64,000 bases of DNA from Mesorhizobium sp. B2-3-12 (lineage in GTDB: Bacteria > Pseudomonadota > Alphaproteobacteria > Rhizobiales > Rhizobiaceae), in contig NZ_VFVR01000005.1 of assembly GCF_006442205.1 (NCBI RefSeq), positions 186,001 to 250,000 on the forward strand, given 5' to 3'. The position numbers and the translations under genes are program-made. Under the pieces are notes generated by a model. It made no database searches, was not told where the DNA came from, and saw only the letters and a program-made list of their open reading frames with translations. Positions 30,615 through 41,286 of this stretch are shown here, in pieces. Position 1 is the stretch's first letter. The number at the start of each line of letters is the position of its first letter.

Positions 30615-32207
30615 TCAATTCACCCGTAGCCTTTGCCTTACGTTCAACAAGACCCCTACCAGCGCAAACAGCAACATGATCAGCATTCCGTTAATGCGCC
30701 GCTGGCGGGACGAAACGACCGTCTGTTCGGAAACAGGCACCTTCACATCGATGGCTCCGCGCGCGTCGATCGCCAGCGCATCGACGACGCGGCCATGTGG
30801 GTCGACAACGGCCGAGATGCCGTTGTTAGCGGCACGCAACAAAGGCAATCCGTTCTCCACCGCGCGAATCTGGGCCTGCCTGAAATGCTGATACGGTCCC
30901 GGCGTGTCGCCGAACCACGCATCATTGGTAACGTTCACAATAAGCTGCGATGACGTAGCGTCAACTGCCACAAGATCGGGAAAGATCACCTCATAACAGA
31001 TAAATGGCAGGGCACGGATGCCGCTTGGCAGCGTGATGGCGTGACGCTCGTTGCCGGCCGTGAAGTTCATCGGCCCGGCGACGAGCTGTTCGATGCCGAA
31101 ACGGCCGAGCAGATCGGCAAAAGGCAGATATTCGCCGAACGGCACCAGATGGACCTTGTCCACGGCATCGGCGATTTCGCCCTTGTCGTTGATCGCCACC
31201 ACGGAATTGTAATAGCGGCTGTCGGCACTGGCCGCCGAGCCGCCCTCCTCGCGCACGACGCCGGCGATCAGCATCTGGCCGTCGCCCAGCATGTCGCCCA
31301 GCGCCGTCAGGGCGTCGGGGCGCTCGGTAAAGAGGAACGGCACCGAGGTTTCCGGCCAGAGAATCAGTTGCGGCTTCCCGTGACCCGGATCCGGCGCCTT
31401 GGCGGACAGGCCCAGCAAGGTGGCGAAGATGCGGTCGCGCACCGAGGCATCCCACTTTTCCGACAGGTCGACGGCCGGTTGGACGATGCGGACATCGAGT
31501 GTGCGGCTCGCGGGCGCGGCCGGGGCGGTGAGCCTGACATAGCCAAAGCCGGCATGGGCGGCCGCGAGCACGACAAACAGTGCGGCGCCGAGCCGAAGAT
31601 GCCGGCGCGCCGCCAGCAGCGCCGGCAGGGCGAAAACGAAAACCGCGAGCGCGTTCATGCCGATCATGCCGGTCACCGAGACGCTCTGCATCAAAAGCGG
31701 TACCGGCATCGCCGCGTAGCCGATGGCATTCCAGGGAAAACCGGTGAACAGGAAGCCGCGCAGCCACTCCGCCAGCGCAAAAGCGAAGGCAAGGGCCGCG
31801 ATACGGCCGATATCGCTGCTCCACAGCAGCCTGGCGAACATGGTTGCGAAGCCATAGAAAAAAGCGAGCGCGAAGGGAATGCCGACCACCGCGAAGGGAA
31901 GCGCCCAGGCAAAGTCGTCGGCCTCGACCAGCAGCGCCGAGCCGATCCACCAGAGCCCGGCGAGAAAATAGCCGAAGCCGAACCACCAGCCGACGGCAAA
32001 AGCCGGCCGCAGGCGGCGCAACAGGCTGCCGGAGGCTTCGCCGGTCGCACCGTCGAGCAGCCAGACCAGCAGCGGAAACGAAATGAAACAGGCGGCGAAG
32101 AAATCGTAGGGCGCCTGGCCCAGCACCGCCAGCGCCCCGGCGAGAAACGCCACCAGCGCACGCGGCCAACCCCAAAGCAGAATTATCCGGCCGGCAAGGC
32201 GCTCCAT
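30615..32207 (-). CDS. lnt: Apolipoprotein N-acyltransferase
   Basis: Lnt adds the third acyl chain to lipoproteins in the inner membrane. The 530-residue protein has about six N-terminal membrane segments, a periplasmic nitrilase-like domain (about 225-490) and a C-terminal helix. The catalytic triad is visible: Glu in [11 protein letters not shown], Lys in [13 protein letters not shown] and Cys in [11 protein letters not shown]. The ATG at 32207 begins MERLAGRI. Several lipoproteins in this window (both RND adaptors, the SleB-like hydrolase) would be substrates. Confidence 0.95.
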   Translation of the reverse strand: MERLAGRIILLWGWPRALVAFLAGALAVLGQAPYDFFAACFISFPLLVWLLDGATGEASGSLLRRLRPAFAVGWWFGFGYFLAGLWWIGSALLVEADDFAWALPFAVVGIPFALAFFYGFATMFARLLWSSDIGRIAALAFAFALAEWLRGFLFTGFPWNAIGYAAMPVPLLMQSVSVTGMIGMNALAVFVFALPALLAARRHLRLGAALFVVLAAAHAGFGYVRLTAPAAPASRTLDVRIVQPAVDLSEKWDASVRDRIFATLLGLSAKAPDPGHGKPQLILWPETSVPFLFTERPDALTALGDMLGDGQMLIAGVVREEGGSAASADSRYYNSVVAINDKGEIADAVDKVHLVPFGEYLPFADLLGRFGIEQLVAGPMNFTAGNERHAITLPSGIRALPFICYEVIFPDLVAVDATSSQLIVNVTNDAWFGDTPGPYQHFRQAQIRAVENGLPLLRAANNGISAVVDPHGRVVDALAIDARGAIDVKVPVSEQTVVSSRQRRINGMLIMLLFALVGVLLNVRQRLRVN

Positions 32208-32298
32208 GCGTATTTCCGAGTCGCGCGAATCAGGAGCCAAGATTTAGCAGGCCGCGCCGCGTGCTCCAAACGCGCGATGAACGCGGCTTTCCGCCGCC

Positions 32299-32769
32299 CT
32301 ACCGATGCCAGCCCTCTATGCGCAGGCCAGCCATTTTTTCGGCTTCTTCGCGGGACACCGAACGCGAGGTCTGGGAAAAAGTCCAGACATGGCCTTCGGG
32401 ATCGCGCGCCCGATACTGGCGCTCGCCATAGAACTGGTCCGTCGGCTCCTGGATTATGGCGGCGCCCGCCGCCCGCGCCTGCTCGCAATGGGCGTCCAGG
32501 CCGTCTTTCAGCCTGATATAGACCGACTGCGTGTTCTTGCCGCCGACCGATGCCGGGCTTGCGACATAATCGGCCCATTCGGAATCGACGATGATGTAGC
32601 CGTCCCCGAACCGCATCTCGGCATGGACCATTTTCCCATCGGTATCGGTGACCACCATGCTGCGCTCGAAGCCGAAGGCTGCCTCGAGCCAGTCCAGCGC
32701 CGCACGCGGGTTCCGGTAGAACACGCCAGAGCCGAGGACCGGATGCTTGAACGGATCCTCGACCGTCAT
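32299..32769 (-). CDS. VOC (glyoxalase/bleomycin-resistance) superfamily protein
   Basis: The 156-residue protein has a paired beta-alpha-beta-beta-beta pattern: GVFYRNPRAALDWLEAAFGFE at the start in two adjoining segments, RFGDGYIIVDSEW in the middle and YRARDPEGHVWTFSQ near the end. It resembles PhnB/YkcA-type VOC proteins. The substrate is unknown. It starts 14 bases after the CorC gene and is probably its operon partner. Confidence 0.82.
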   Translation of the reverse strand: MTVEDPFKHPVLGSGVFYRNPRAALDWLEAAFGFERSMVVTDTDGKMVHAEMRFGDGYIIVDSEWADYVASPASVGGKNTQSVYIRLKDGLDAHCEQARAAGAAIIQEPTDQFYGERQYRARDPEGHVWTFSQTSRSVSREEAEKMAGLRIEGWHR

Positions 32770-32783
32770 GGCGCCGCGGCTTT

Positions 32784-33878
32784 TCAGGCCTGTTCGGTGC
32801 GCGCCGTGGCGCGCCGGCGGCGCTCGCCCTTCTGGCTCTGCACGATGCGCACGCGCTTGACGCGGCGCGGGTCGGCGTCCAGCACATGGAATTCGAAGCC
32901 GGGAATGGCCTGAACCACCTCGCCGCGCGCCGGCACGCGGCCGAGCGTGTTGAAGATCATGCCGCCAATGGTGTCGACATATTCGCCATGCTCGCCGGCG
33001 GCGAAATCCTCGCCGATCATCTTGGCGACCTCGTCGATCTCGGCCTTGCCGTCGACGATGAACACGCCGTCGCCGGTCTGGGTGATCATGGGCTCGTCTT
33101 CGTCGTGCTCGTCCTCGATGTCGCCGACCACCATCTCGACAATGTCCTCGAGCGAGACGAGGCCGTCCGTGCCGCCATACTCATCGATGACCAGGGCCAT
33201 TTGCGTGCGCGTCGTCTGCATGCGGGCCATCAGGTCGGAGGCAAGCATCGACGGCGGCACGAACAGGACCTGGCGGATCAGGTTGAGCTCGCCGATGGTA
33301 CGCGCGAGATCGACCTGGGCAAGATCCAGCTGCGTGGCGATGGGTGTCTTGCGGGTCGTGCGGCCCTTCCTGACGCGCGCCAGCTTGGTGATGTGGGCTA
33401 GCACGTCGCGGATATGGACCATGCCGCGCGGGTCGTCGAGCGTCTCGGAATAGACCGGCATGCGGGAATGCCCGGATTGCTCGAACATGCCAAGCAGATC
33501 GCCGAGCGTCGTGGTGATCTCGGTCGCTTCGATATCCGCACGCGGCACCATGACGTCCTCGACGCGCACCTCGCGCAGCCGCAGGATGTTGTTGAGCATG
33601 GCACGCTCGCCGGGCGAAAAGGATTCGACGTCGCTCGTCGTCTCGGCGAGCGCGCCGGCGATCTCCTCGCGCAGGCTGGTGCCGTTGCGTTGCCGGAACA
33701 GGCCCAGCACACGGTTGAACAGGGAGGGACCGGCAGGCGACGGCTCGATGGCGGCGCTGCCGGCGTTGGCACCACCAGAGGTAATAGTACTCGGACTTGA
33801 TCCCTCTTCCGACGTGTCGGAAGCCTTGATCGCACTGCCGGCATCGGGGCGGGCGGCAGTCTCTGGTTTGTCGTTCAT
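32784..33878 (-). CDS. CorC/HlyC-family hemolysin-like CBS protein
   Basis: The 364-residue soluble protein has a paired CBS domain (about 100-225, with RVEDVMVPRADIEATEI and ALVIDEYGGTDGLVSLEDI in pieces) and a C-terminal CorC_HlyC domain (about 245-345). The N-terminal 60 residues are low-complexity. Such proteins are linked to magnesium/cobalt efflux; no membrane domain is present. It follows ybeY in the miaB-phoH-ybeY-corC order that is common in proteobacteria. Confidence 0.88.
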   Translation of the reverse strand: MNDKPETAARPDAGSAIKASDTSEEGSSPSTITSGGANAGSAAIEPSPAGPSLFNRVLGLFRQRNGTSLREEIAGALAETTSDVESFSPGERAMLNNILRLREVRVEDVMVPRADIEATEITTTLGDLLGMFEQSGHSRMPVYSETLDDPRGMVHIRDVLAHITKLARVRKGRTTRKTPIATQLDLAQVDLARTIGELNLIRQVLFVPPSMLASDLMARMQTTRTQMALVIDEYGGTDGLVSLEDIVEMVVGDIEDEHDEDEPMITQTGDGVFIVDGKAEIDEVAKMIGEDFAAGEHGEYVDTIGGMIFNTLGRVPARGEVVQAIPGFEFHVLDADPRRVKRVRIVQSQKGERRRRATARTEQA

Positions 33879-33906
33879 CGTCGTCCGGTCAATTGGTCTT
33901 TTTTAG

Positions 33907-34413
33907 TTACGCGTAGGGATCGGGAATGGCAAGCCTTGCAAGCGCGGCGCGCTCGATGGCTTCCATTTCCTCGGCCTCGACGTCGGTCTCGTGATCATGG
34001 CCCATGAGATGCAGCAGGCCATGGATCACGAGATGGGAGATATGGTTCGCGATCGGCTTGTCTTCCAGTACCGCCTCGCGCGCCACGGTTTCGGCGGCGA
34101 GCACGACGTCGCCCAGCATCGGCGGCAGTGGGCCGCCTTTTGCAGGCGGAAAAGCCGGGAAAGACAGAACGTTGGTGGGTTTGTCCTTGCCTCGCCAGGC
34201 GGCATTCAGCGTGCGAATATGGGCGTCGTCGGAAAAAACGATGCTGAGTTCGGAAAGACCCGTCACGCCGATCTCGGCAAAGGCGGCATCAACCGCGCGA
34301 TCGACCAACAGCGTCAGGATTGCCTCGTCGGGCCAGTCGCCCGCTTCGACCGATATATCGATCTCGACGGGAACCGGATGGCTCCCGCCGCCGGATGTGT
34401 TGTTCTCAGGCAT
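33907..34413 (-). CDS. ybeY: Endoribonuclease YbeY
   Basis: YbeY is a zinc endoribonuclease for 16S rRNA 3'-end maturation and ribosome quality control. The 168-residue protein has the three-histidine zinc motif [15 protein letters not shown] (about 125-139) and [18 protein letters not shown]. The ATG at 34413 is preferred over an adjacent TTG. It starts 19 bases after phoH. Rhizobial YbeY (SMc01113 type) is also linked to small-RNA metabolism. Confidence 0.94.
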   Translation of the reverse strand: MPENNTSGGGSHPVPVEIDISVEAGDWPDEAILTLLVDRAVDAAFAEIGVTGLSELSIVFSDDAHIRTLNAAWRGKDKPTNVLSFPAFPPAKGGPLPPMLGDVVLAAETVAREAVLEDKPIANHISHLVIHGLLHLMGHDHETDVEAEEMEAIERAALARLAIPDPYA

Positions 34414-34431
34414 CAAGCCGCATCGTCAAGA

Positions 34432-35508
34432 TCAATTCTCGGCACCGAGGCCACGCGCCAGCTTGGCGTCCCGGTCATAGGCCCTGACGATTTCGGCCAC
34501 CAGCGGATGGCGAACGACGTCGACATCGTTGAAGCGCACGGTGACCGCGCCCGCTACCCCGTCGAGGACACGCAAGGCTTCGACCAGGCCCGATTTGGTG
34601 CTTGGCGGAAGATCGATCTGGGTGGGATCGCCGGTGACGATCATGCGCGAGTTCTCGCCGAGACGGGTGAGAAACATTTTCATCTGCATCGGCGTGGTGT
34701 TCTGCGCCTCGTCGAGGATCACCGCGGCATGCGCCAGGGTGCGGCCGCGCATGAAGGCGAGCGGCGCGATCTCGATCACCTCGGCGGCAATGGCGCGCTC
34801 GACCTTGTCGGCCGGCATCATGTCATAGAGTGCGTCATAAAGCGGGCGCAAATAGGGATCGACCTTCTCCTTCATGTCGCCCGGCAGGAAGCCCAGCCGT
34901 TCGCCAGCCTCGACGGCCGGCCGCGACAGGATGATGCGCTCGACCATGCCGCGCTCGAGCAGCATCGCCGCATGCGCCACCGCCAGATAGGTCTTGCCGG
35001 TGCCGGCCGGACCGATGCCGAACACCAGTTCAGACCGCTCCAGCGCCCGCATATAGGCGTCCTGGTTCAGCGAACGGGCATAGATGGTCTTCTTGCGGGT
35101 GGCGATCTGGGCGGCGGAGACCTTGCCCTTGCGCTCCAGCGTCGGCAGCGTGAGCTGATCATCGGCGGCGATCGCCATGCGCACGGCGCCGTCGACATCG
35201 GACTGGCCGATATCGACGCCCTTCTGCAGGATGCCGTAGAGATTGTCCAAGGCACGGCGCGCCTGTTCGGCCGCGGAAGCCGATCCTTTGATGGTCAGCT
35301 GGTTGCCGCGCGAGCGGATATCGACGCCCAGCTTCTGCTCGAGCCGGGCGAGGTTTTCATCGAACTGGCCGTAAAGGGCGCTGGCAAGCTTGTTGTTGTC
35401 GAAAGTCAGAACGATGTGCGCCATGTCAGAAGCCCCGGATGCCGGTACCGGGGGCAGATTCTTCAGCTCCGCTGCGCTCAACCGTCTCTCCTCATCTGCC
35501 GAGACCAT
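34432..35508 (-). CDS. phoH: PhoH-like ATPase
   Basis: The 358-residue protein has the PhoH P-loop GIGPAGTGKTYLAVAHA (about 160), a Walker B ILDEAQNTTPMQMKMFLTR (about 255) and an N-terminal domain of about 100 residues, like YbeZ. The start ATG at 35508 overlaps the miaB stop as TGATG, supporting the long form over an internal ATG at 35424. Probable role: an ATPase acting with YbeY in RNA metabolism. Confidence 0.92.
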   Translation of the reverse strand: MVSADEERRLSAAELKNLPPVPASGASDMAHIVLTFDNNKLASALYGQFDENLARLEQKLGVDIRSRGNQLTIKGSASAAEQARRALDNLYGILQKGVDIGQSDVDGAVRMAIAADDQLTLPTLERKGKVSAAQIATRKKTIYARSLNQDAYMRALERSELVFGIGPAGTGKTYLAVAHAAMLLERGMVERIILSRPAVEAGERLGFLPGDMKEKVDPYLRPLYDALYDMMPADKVERAIAAEVIEIAPLAFMRGRTLAHAAVILDEAQNTTPMQMKMFLTRLGENSRMIVTGDPTQIDLPPSTKSGLVEALRVLDGVAGAVTVRFNDVDVVRHPLVAEIVRAYDRDAKLARGLGAEN

Positions 35509-36917
35509 CAGGCCAATTCGGCGAACAGGCTATTGTAGCCCGTCTTCGTGATTCGCACCTTGATAATGTCACCGATTTCACCGGCGTTTTCATCAACAAT
35601 AACGGGCTGCAGCCAAGGCGAGCGGCCGACCTTCTGGCCGGCCTGACGGCCGGGCTTCTCGATCAGCGTGTCGATGGTGCTACCGACCAGGCTCGAGCCG
35701 AAATCCTGCTGTTGTTTCAACAGCAGGGCCTGGAGGCGCTGCAAGCGCTCATCCTTGACCGCTTCCGGCACGTGATCGGGCATGTCGGCGCCCGGCGTGC
35801 CGGGACGCGGCGAATATTTGAACGAGAAGGCCGACGCGTAGTTCACCTGGCGCACCAGATCCATGGTCGCCTCGAAATCGGCCTCCGTCTCGCCGGGGAA
35901 ACCGACGATGAAGTCGCCCGACAGCGCGATATCGGGGCGGGCGGCGCGGATGCGGTCGAGCAGCGCCAGATAGTCCTTGGCCGTATGCCTGCGGTTCATG
36001 GCCTTCAGGATACGATCCGACCCGGATTGGACCGGAAGATGCAGATAGGGCATCAGGGCCGTCAGGTCGCGATGCGCCGCGATCAGCTCGTCGTCCATGT
36101 CGCGCGGATGGCTGGTCGTGTAACGCAGCCGCGCCAGGCCGGGGATTTCGGCGAGCCTGGACAGCAGCCGGCCAAGGCCCCATTCCTCGCCATTATCGCC
36201 CTGGCCATGCCAGGCGTTGACGTTCTGGCCAAGCAGCGTCACCTCGCGCACCCCGGCCTCGACAAGGCGTTCGGCCTCGGCGACGATCTGCGCCACCGGC
36301 CGCGACACTTCCGAGCCCCTCGTATAGGGCACGACGCAGAAGGTGCAGAACTTGTCGCAGCCTTCCTGGACGGTGAGGAAGGCGGTGACGCCGCGCTTGA
36401 TCACCTCGGCGCGCTTGGGTTGCGGCAGATGTTCGAACTTGTCCTCGATGGCGTATTCGGTCTCGACGATCTTTTCGCCGCCGCGAACCCTGGCCAGCAC
36501 GTCGGGCAGACGGTGATAGGTCTGCGGACCGATGACCAGATCGACGGCCGGCGAACGCCGGATGATCTCAGCGCCCTCGGCCTGCGCCACGCAGCCGGCG
36601 ACGCCGATCAGCATCTGGCGGCCTGCCTCTGCGCGTTCGGCCTTCATGTCACGGATGCGGCCAAGTTCGGAATAGACCTTTTCGGCCGCTTTTTCCCTGA
36701 TATGGCAGGTGTTGAGCAGCACCAGATCGGCCTCGCCGATGGCATCGGTCGCGGCATAGCCGTCGGCGGCCAGCGCGTCGGCCATGCGCTGTGAATCATA
36801 GACGTTCATCTGGCAGCCATAGGTCTTGATGAAGACCTTCTTCGCCGCCGTGGCGCGCACCGCCGGCTGTCCGGCCACCGTGCCGATGTCGTCGCTTTCA
36901 ATCGTGTTCAAGTCCAT
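35508..36917 (-). CDS. miaB: tRNA-2-methylthio-N6-dimethylallyladenosine synthase MiaB
   Basis: MiaB methylthiolates i6A37 in tRNA. The 469-residue radical-SAM protein has the N-terminal MTTase domain ([17 protein letters not shown] and cysteines in [11 protein letters not shown]), the radical-SAM CxxxCxxC in [19 protein letters not shown] (about 197) and a C-terminal TRAM domain. The ATG at 36917 ([10 protein letters not shown]) was chosen; the frame opens to 36968. It is translationally coupled to phoH. Confidence 0.95.
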   Translation of the reverse strand: MDLNTIESDDIGTVAGQPAVRATAAKKVFIKTYGCQMNVYDSQRMADALAADGYAATDAIGEADLVLLNTCHIREKAAEKVYSELGRIRDMKAERAEAGRQMLIGVAGCVAQAEGAEIIRRSPAVDLVIGPQTYHRLPDVLARVRGGEKIVETEYAIEDKFEHLPQPKRAEVIKRGVTAFLTVQEGCDKFCTFCVVPYTRGSEVSRPVAQIVAEAERLVEAGVREVTLLGQNVNAWHGQGDNGEEWGLGRLLSRLAEIPGLARLRYTTSHPRDMDDELIAAHRDLTALMPYLHLPVQSGSDRILKAMNRRHTAKDYLALLDRIRAARPDIALSGDFIVGFPGETEADFEATMDLVRQVNYASAFSFKYSPRPGTPGADMPDHVPEAVKDERLQRLQALLLKQQQDFGSSLVGSTIDTLIEKPGRQAGQKVGRSPWLQPVIVDENAGEIGDIIKVRITKTGYNSLFAELA

Positions 36918-36993
36918 CCGGCGGCTTCTAACGCCTTTCCGTGACAAAAAACAGACGATTCTCGGCATGTGTCGGCCGGCGCATGGCCGGGAG

Positions 36994-37794
36994 CTAGCGG
37001 CTCGGGAGCGGATCGGCGAGGGCGGCCTGCATCATCTCGCGCACCCGGGCTTCCATCAGCCTGGAGGTTTCCTTGCGGTTGGAGCCCTTGGCAAACGCGA
37101 TCGGTTCGCCGAAATGCACCTCGACGTCGAGCGCACCCTCGGCCATCAGCACCTTGAGATGCGGCATCAGGTCCTCGTCGCCGATCCAGGCCGCGATCGG
37201 GCGGTGGCGGCGGCCAAGCGGCACGCCGTGCAGGCGCGTATAGGCGATCGCAACGGGCTGGATGAACACTTCCTGCGCGGCACCTTCCGAGATGGCCATC
37301 GAGGCGGCGCCGAACAGCGTGCTCTTGAAGGGCAGGACGACATTGCCGTCACCGGTCGACCCCTCGGCGAACAGCACCATGGCGTCGCCCTTGGCCATGC
37401 GATTGGCGATCTCGCTCGCCTGGTCGCCCGAGGAGCGCTTGCGTTCGCGCTCGATGAAGACGGTGCGCTGCAATTTCGACAGCATGCCGATCAGCGGCCA
37501 GCCTTCCATGTCGGCCCGGGCGATGAATTTCACATCGGCAAAAGAGCCCAGCACCATGATGTCGGTCCAGGAGATGTGGTTCGAGGCCACCAGCAAGGGG
37601 CGTTTGTCGGAGAGTGCGCCCCTGACGTGGATACGCATGCCGAGCGCCCGGATGATCAGCCGATGCCAGATCGTGAGGATGACGGTTTCCGGCCACCAGC
37701 CGGTTTTCATCGACAGGATCTGCAGCGGCACGAGAACCAGCGAGCCGGCGACGACGAGGCCCAGCGCCAGGAAAATCCTGATTTTTCCGATCAT
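36994..37794 (-). CDS. plsC: 1-acyl-sn-glycerol-3-phosphate acyltransferase (PlsC family)
   Basis: PlsC makes phosphatidic acid from lysophosphatidic acid. The 266-residue protein has an N-terminal membrane helix (about 5-28), the catalytic HX4D in NHISWTD (about 75), and [10 protein letters not shown] (about 145). Lyso-ornithine lipid acyltransferases (OlsA) share this architecture, so the acceptor could differ. The ATG has AGGAC upstream. It lies between rimI and miaB, which fits a rhizobial PlsC. Confidence 0.87.
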   Translation of the reverse strand: MIGKIRIFLALGLVVAGSLVLVPLQILSMKTGWWPETVILTIWHRLIIRALGMRIHVRGALSDKRPLLVASNHISWTDIMVLGSFADVKFIARADMEGWPLIGMLSKLQRTVFIERERKRSSGDQASEIANRMAKGDAMVLFAEGSTGDGNVVLPFKSTLFGAASMAISEGAAQEVFIQPVAIAYTRLHGVPLGRRHRPIAAWIGDEDLMPHLKVLMAEGALDVEVHFGEPIAFAKGSNRKETSRLMEARVREMMQAALADPLPSR

Positions 37795-37820
37795 ATGTCC
37801 TGGCCCTACCCGATCCCTCG

Positions 37821-38315
37821 CTAGCGAAGATCGCGGCGCATGACAAGCGCGCCGGTCGGCCCGCGATCGGGCGACTTGTAGTAATCCGGGCGCTTGCCGA
37901 CTTCCCGAAAACCAAGCCGACGATAGAGGGCGATCGCCGCGGCATTGGTCTCGTCGACCTCGAGGAACAAGGCTTCGGCGCGCTGCGAATGCAGTTCGCG
38001 CAACACCGCGTCCATCAACTGCCAGCCCAGTCCCTGGCGGCGATGCGACCGCGCCACCGCGACGGTCAGGATTTCACCCTCGCCCGCGGCCAGGCGGGCG
38101 AGGACGAAGCCAACAGGCGGCTTGGCGCCCTGCCCCGTTTCACGCGCGGCATAACCGAACACCGTGTCCTGTTCGAGCAAGGCGGCGAACTCACCGTCGG
38201 TCCACGGGCGGACAAAATCCTCGCGGTGCAGCACCGAGACCGCAGGGCTATCGGTGATCCTGAGCGGCTCGAGCGCGTAGTCCCGGCGGCGCGATTGGAG
38301 AAAAGGTATGCGCAT
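37821..38315 (-). CDS. rimI: Ribosomal-protein-alanine acetyltransferase RimI
   Basis: RimI acetylates the N-terminal alanine of ribosomal protein S18. The 164-residue GNAT protein has the acetyl-CoA loop VARSHRRQGLGWQLM (about 80-94) and ALFLEVDETNAAAIALYRR in the C-terminal half. It overlaps tsaB (TAATG), and rimI-tsaB is a common pair. Confidence 0.88.
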   Translation of the reverse strand: MRIPFLQSRRRDYALEPLRITDSPAVSVLHREDFVRPWTDGEFAALLEQDTVFGYAARETGQGAKPPVGFVLARLAAGEGEILTVAVARSHRRQGLGWQLMDAVLRELHSQRAEALFLEVDETNAAAIALYRRLGFREVGKRPDYYKSPDRGPTGALVMRRDLR

Positions 38316-38992
38316 TAATTTTTTTGCCTCGAAAGTATAAATCCAGCCTGTGGCTTGGCGTCCGCGCCGCGCAAATAGAGCGGTTTCGGCCTTTCGCCCT
38401 GCCCCTTTGCGGCAGCAAGCCGGGCGTAGGTGAGAATGTCGGCGGTGGCCGTCCGAGGTCCAATGTCGAAAGGTCGGCCGGCCGATTGAGCAATCAGCGC
38501 CGCCGCCGTACCAGCGAGCACCGCGGAATGTTCCGACGCCATGGCCGCCGCGTTGGCAAGCGCGGCCACGGCCGGTCCGTAAGTCAAAACTGACATTTCA
38601 TCATAAAGCGCGGCATGGATTTCCTCGCGCCCGGCGTCGAGCGCCGCCAGCACGGCGCGTGCCGGAAACGCGGCGGCCGCCTCGGCGGCCAGCGCTTCGA
38701 GCGTCGTTACCCCGATTGCCGGGACCTTGAGCGCCAATGCCAGGCCGCGCGCGGTCGAGACACCGACGCGCAGGCCAGTGAAGGAGCCGGGGCCGACGGA
38801 GACGGCGATGGCGCCAAGATCGGGATAAGCCAACCCACCTGCCTTCATCGCATCGGCGATCACGGCCATCAGGTGCTCGGCATGGCCTTTGCCGAGATCA
38901 AGCACCGAGCGGCCAAGCTCCCGCCCGGACACCGCGTCGTAGACGCAGGCGGCGCAGAGGCTGGCGGCACAGTCGATGGCGAGAACTTTCAT
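38315..38992 (-). CDS. tsaB: tRNA threonylcarbamoyladenosine biosynthesis protein TsaB
   Basis: TsaB is the inactive ASKHA-fold partner of TsaD in making t6A37 of tRNA. The 225-residue protein begins MKVLAIDCAASLCAACVYD and has VSVGPGSFTGLRVGVSTARG (about 70-89), the family hallmark. The ATG at 38992 is taken on homology; the frame is open to 39061. It is the first gene of the run tsaB-rimI-plsC-miaB-phoH-ybeY-corC. Confidence 0.93.
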   Translation of the reverse strand: MKVLAIDCAASLCAACVYDAVSGRELGRSVLDLGKGHAEHLMAVIADAMKAGGLAYPDLGAIAVSVGPGSFTGLRVGVSTARGLALALKVPAIGVTTLEALAAEAAAAFPARAVLAALDAGREEIHAALYDEMSVLTYGPAVAALANAAAMASEHSAVLAGTAAALIAQSAGRPFDIGPRTATADILTYARLAAAKGQGERPKPLYLRGADAKPQAGFILSRQKN

Positions 38993-39097
38993 GAAACGAC
39001 CGGTTCTAAAAACCATTCCTGTGCCCGCCACGGCGCGCAACCGCAAGGGTATAGTGCACAATTTGTTAAGCGGCTTCGGTTTGGCCGGCAGGAACGC

Positions 39098-40204
39098 TTA
39101 TGCTGCCTCATCTATGCGCAGCATGTGGTTGTCCCAGACATAGTCCGGTTCCGACCGCGTGGCGCCACCGCCTTCGATGATCTCGCCCGAGCCCGTTGTG
39201 GCCATGAACCCGGCCCTGTCGGGAGCCACGCCGCAGACGTCGACCAGCGTATTGGAGGACACGACCCGGCCGCTCCCCGCATCGATGACGACCAGCGAAT
39301 TGCCCTCCGGCGAGGATACGGCAACGGTGCCGGCAACGGGGTTGGCGGCGACCGAGCCGATATAGTTGCGGAAGCCTGACAGCACGTCCCGGGGCATGTC
39401 GAGCAAGGCCAGATCCTTGCCACGCGCGGCACGGCCGACCAGCGGCGGACGATCGGTGCCCGGCCCCCGGTACTGGCAACCGAACCAGACGGTGCCGGAT
39501 CGGTCCGTGTCCATGTGGCGGATCGACAGCTGGTGCAGTGCGGCCGGCAGTTCATGCTTTTCGATGAGATCCCCGGTGATCCGGTCGACCAGCGCATAGG
39601 AAGGTTTCATGGTGGCGATGTTGAGCTCGGCGCGGCCATAGTCAGGATGGGTCTCGATGCCGCCATTGGCGACCGCGATCGTCCTGCCGTCGCCCAGGAG
39701 CAGAAGTTCGTGCGGCCCCATGCCATAAGTCGGGAATTCGCCAATGCGTTTGAATTTCGCCCTGGTGTCATAGACGCCGACGACGCCGGCGGCGTTGTCG
39801 AAATCGTTCTCGGTGGCGTAGAGCAACGCGCCGTCGGGCGAGAACACGCCATGGCCGAAGAAATGCCGGCCGGCGATGCTGGCTATGGTCAGCGGGGCGT
39901 CGCGCCCGGTGTGATCGAAAACGACGGCGAAGGTGCCGGGCTGGCGGGCGAAAACCACCGAACGCTTCGATATGGGATCGAAGGTGACGTCATGGCCGCG
40001 ATCGGGCAGGTCGATCGCATGCAGGAGCTTGCCGGCCTCGGAGAGGACGGCGGCGCCAAAACTGCCGTCGCGCTTGACGAAGGCGGTGGCGAAGACTGCA
40101 TCCGCCGCAAGCGTGTTCGCCCAGGCTGAGGGCGTCACCGCGGCGGCAAAGCCAATGCCGGCGGCCCTGAGGAAATCGCGGCGATCGATGAGCAATCTCT
40201 TCAT
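39098..40204 (-). CDS. Tat-exported DUF1513 protein (beta-propeller-like)
   Basis: The 368-residue protein has a twin-arginine signal RRDFLRAAGIGFAAAV (residues 8-23) with likely cleavage at AWA-N. The mature part has repeats such as GHGVFSPDGALLYATEN and GPHELLLLGDGRTIAVANGG, consistent with the DUF1513 beta-propeller. DUF1513 genes occur with imelysin and di-heme genes in iron-linked clusters. It starts two bases after the stop of the upstream imelysin gene, so it is the last gene of this operon. Its biochemical role is unknown. Confidence 0.85.
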   Translation of the reverse strand: MKRLLIDRRDFLRAAGIGFAAAVTPSAWANTLAADAVFATAFVKRDGSFGAAVLSEAGKLLHAIDLPDRGHDVTFDPISKRSVVFARQPGTFAVVFDHTGRDAPLTIASIAGRHFFGHGVFSPDGALLYATENDFDNAAGVVGVYDTRAKFKRIGEFPTYGMGPHELLLLGDGRTIAVANGGIETHPDYGRAELNIATMKPSYALVDRITGDLIEKHELPAALHQLSIRHMDTDRSGTVWFGCQYRGPGTDRPPLVGRAARGKDLALLDMPRDVLSGFRNYIGSVAANPVAGTVAVSSPEGNSLVVIDAGSGRVVSSNTLVDVCGVAPDRAGFMATTGSGEIIEGGGATRSEPDYVWDNHMLRIDEAA

Positions 40205-40206
40205 GC

Positions 40207-41286
40207 TCAGTCCCCATCCAGCGACGAGAAGCCGGCGGTCAGGCCGAATTCGGCGGTCAGCCTGGTGCCGATCAGGGTCGACAGGCTCGAGGTGATCAGG
40301 GCGAAATGCTCGAATTTTTCGCGCAGCGCCGGATCGGCGAGCGCCTTGTCGACCGGACCCTGGACGGCCTTGGCGGTGGCGACGCCGTTGAGCAGCTGGA
40401 TATGGATCGATTCCGCCATCCAACGCGCGTCCTCGGGCAACGCGTCGCCAAGCTTCGACACCTGGAACAGCGCATCGATGCCGGCCAGATTTCCAGCCAG
40501 CGCATTGGCGGTGTTTTGCGAACGCCAGTAGATCGCCTGTTTTGGCTTGTCGGCGTCGGGTCTGACGCCCAGGAAGCCCTTGAGGCGAACATCCCTGACC
40601 ATTTCCAGCTCGTTGATGAAGACGCCGACGAGTTCGGTCACTGCCTCGTTGCCATCGCGATAGAGCGCATTTTGCGGCCCCGGATTGGCCCAGAGCGCCG
40701 CGAAGCCGTCTGGTTTGTCCCAGGCCGCGCTGACGTCGGCGGCGATGGTTTCGATGTTGCCGGCAACGGCCGCGCCATAGGCGCAGCGATAGGGTTCGTC
40801 CTTGCCCGTCAAGGTATCGGCACCGTCGCCGTAAAGCACGAATTCCAGCGCGCCGAGCCCCTGCATGGCGACGCTCTTGCCGGCGAGCTGCACCGGATCG
40901 GTGGCCGCTGGATCCTTGTCCGACAGCGCCGCCTGTACCTGTTTCAGACCGATGCTCTTGCGGTCCGGCCAGAACAGCATGCGCTCCAGCCGGTTGTTCT
41001 CCTTGATCGGCCCGAAACCGATGATCTCGGCCGACGACCAGGCATAGACGGTGGCCGAGAACTCTGCCCGCGCCGCATCAAGCTCCCCTTGCGAGGGTGC
41101 CTCGCAGAGCTTGTGCATTGCCTTGGCGAGGGCTTCCGCATGCTGGTGCAGATCTGCATAGGCCGGGCGGACAAAGCCGTCGATCGCGCGCTGGATGACG
41201 TCAGAGGCTTTGACCGCGGCCGATGCGGGCAAGGCGCCCAGCACCACAAGCGGAAGAACGAGAACCAGCGCGAAACGCTTCGGCAT
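40207..41286 (-). CDS. Imelysin-family (M75) periplasmic protein, motif variant
   Basis: The 359-residue protein has a signal peptide (LVLVLPLVVLGALPASAA) and an imelysin domain. Where the classical GxHxxE motif is expected it reads GLGALE, so the histidine is missing while the glutamate is kept. Members of this family are periplasmic or surface proteins linked to iron uptake. Its ATG overlaps the stop of the di-heme gene as TGATG. The other imelysin at 43717-45006 keeps the full motif, so the two probably do different jobs. Confidence 0.85.
   Translation of the reverse strand: MPKRFALVLVLPLVVLGALPASAAVKASDVIQRAIDGFVRPAYADLHQHAEALAKAMHKLCEAPSQGELDAARAEFSATVYAWSSAEIIGFGPIKENNRLERMLFWPDRKSIGLKQVQAALSDKDPAATDPVQLAGKSVAMQGLGALEFVLYGDGADTLTGKDEPYRCAYGAAVAGNIETIAADVSAAWDKPDGFAALWANPGPQNALYRDGNEAVTELVGVFINELEMVRDVRLKGFLGVRPDADKPKQAIYWRSQNTANALAGNLAGIDALFQVSKLGDALPEDARWMAESIHIQLLNGVATAKAVQGPVDKALADPALREKFEHFALITSSLSTLIGTRLTAEFGLTAGFSSLDGD

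Noticed and set aside
33991..35538. 515-codon plus-strand open frame opposite ybeY and phoH
   Set aside because: YbeY and PhoH motifs are intact on the minus strand; the opposite frame has no recognisable motifs.
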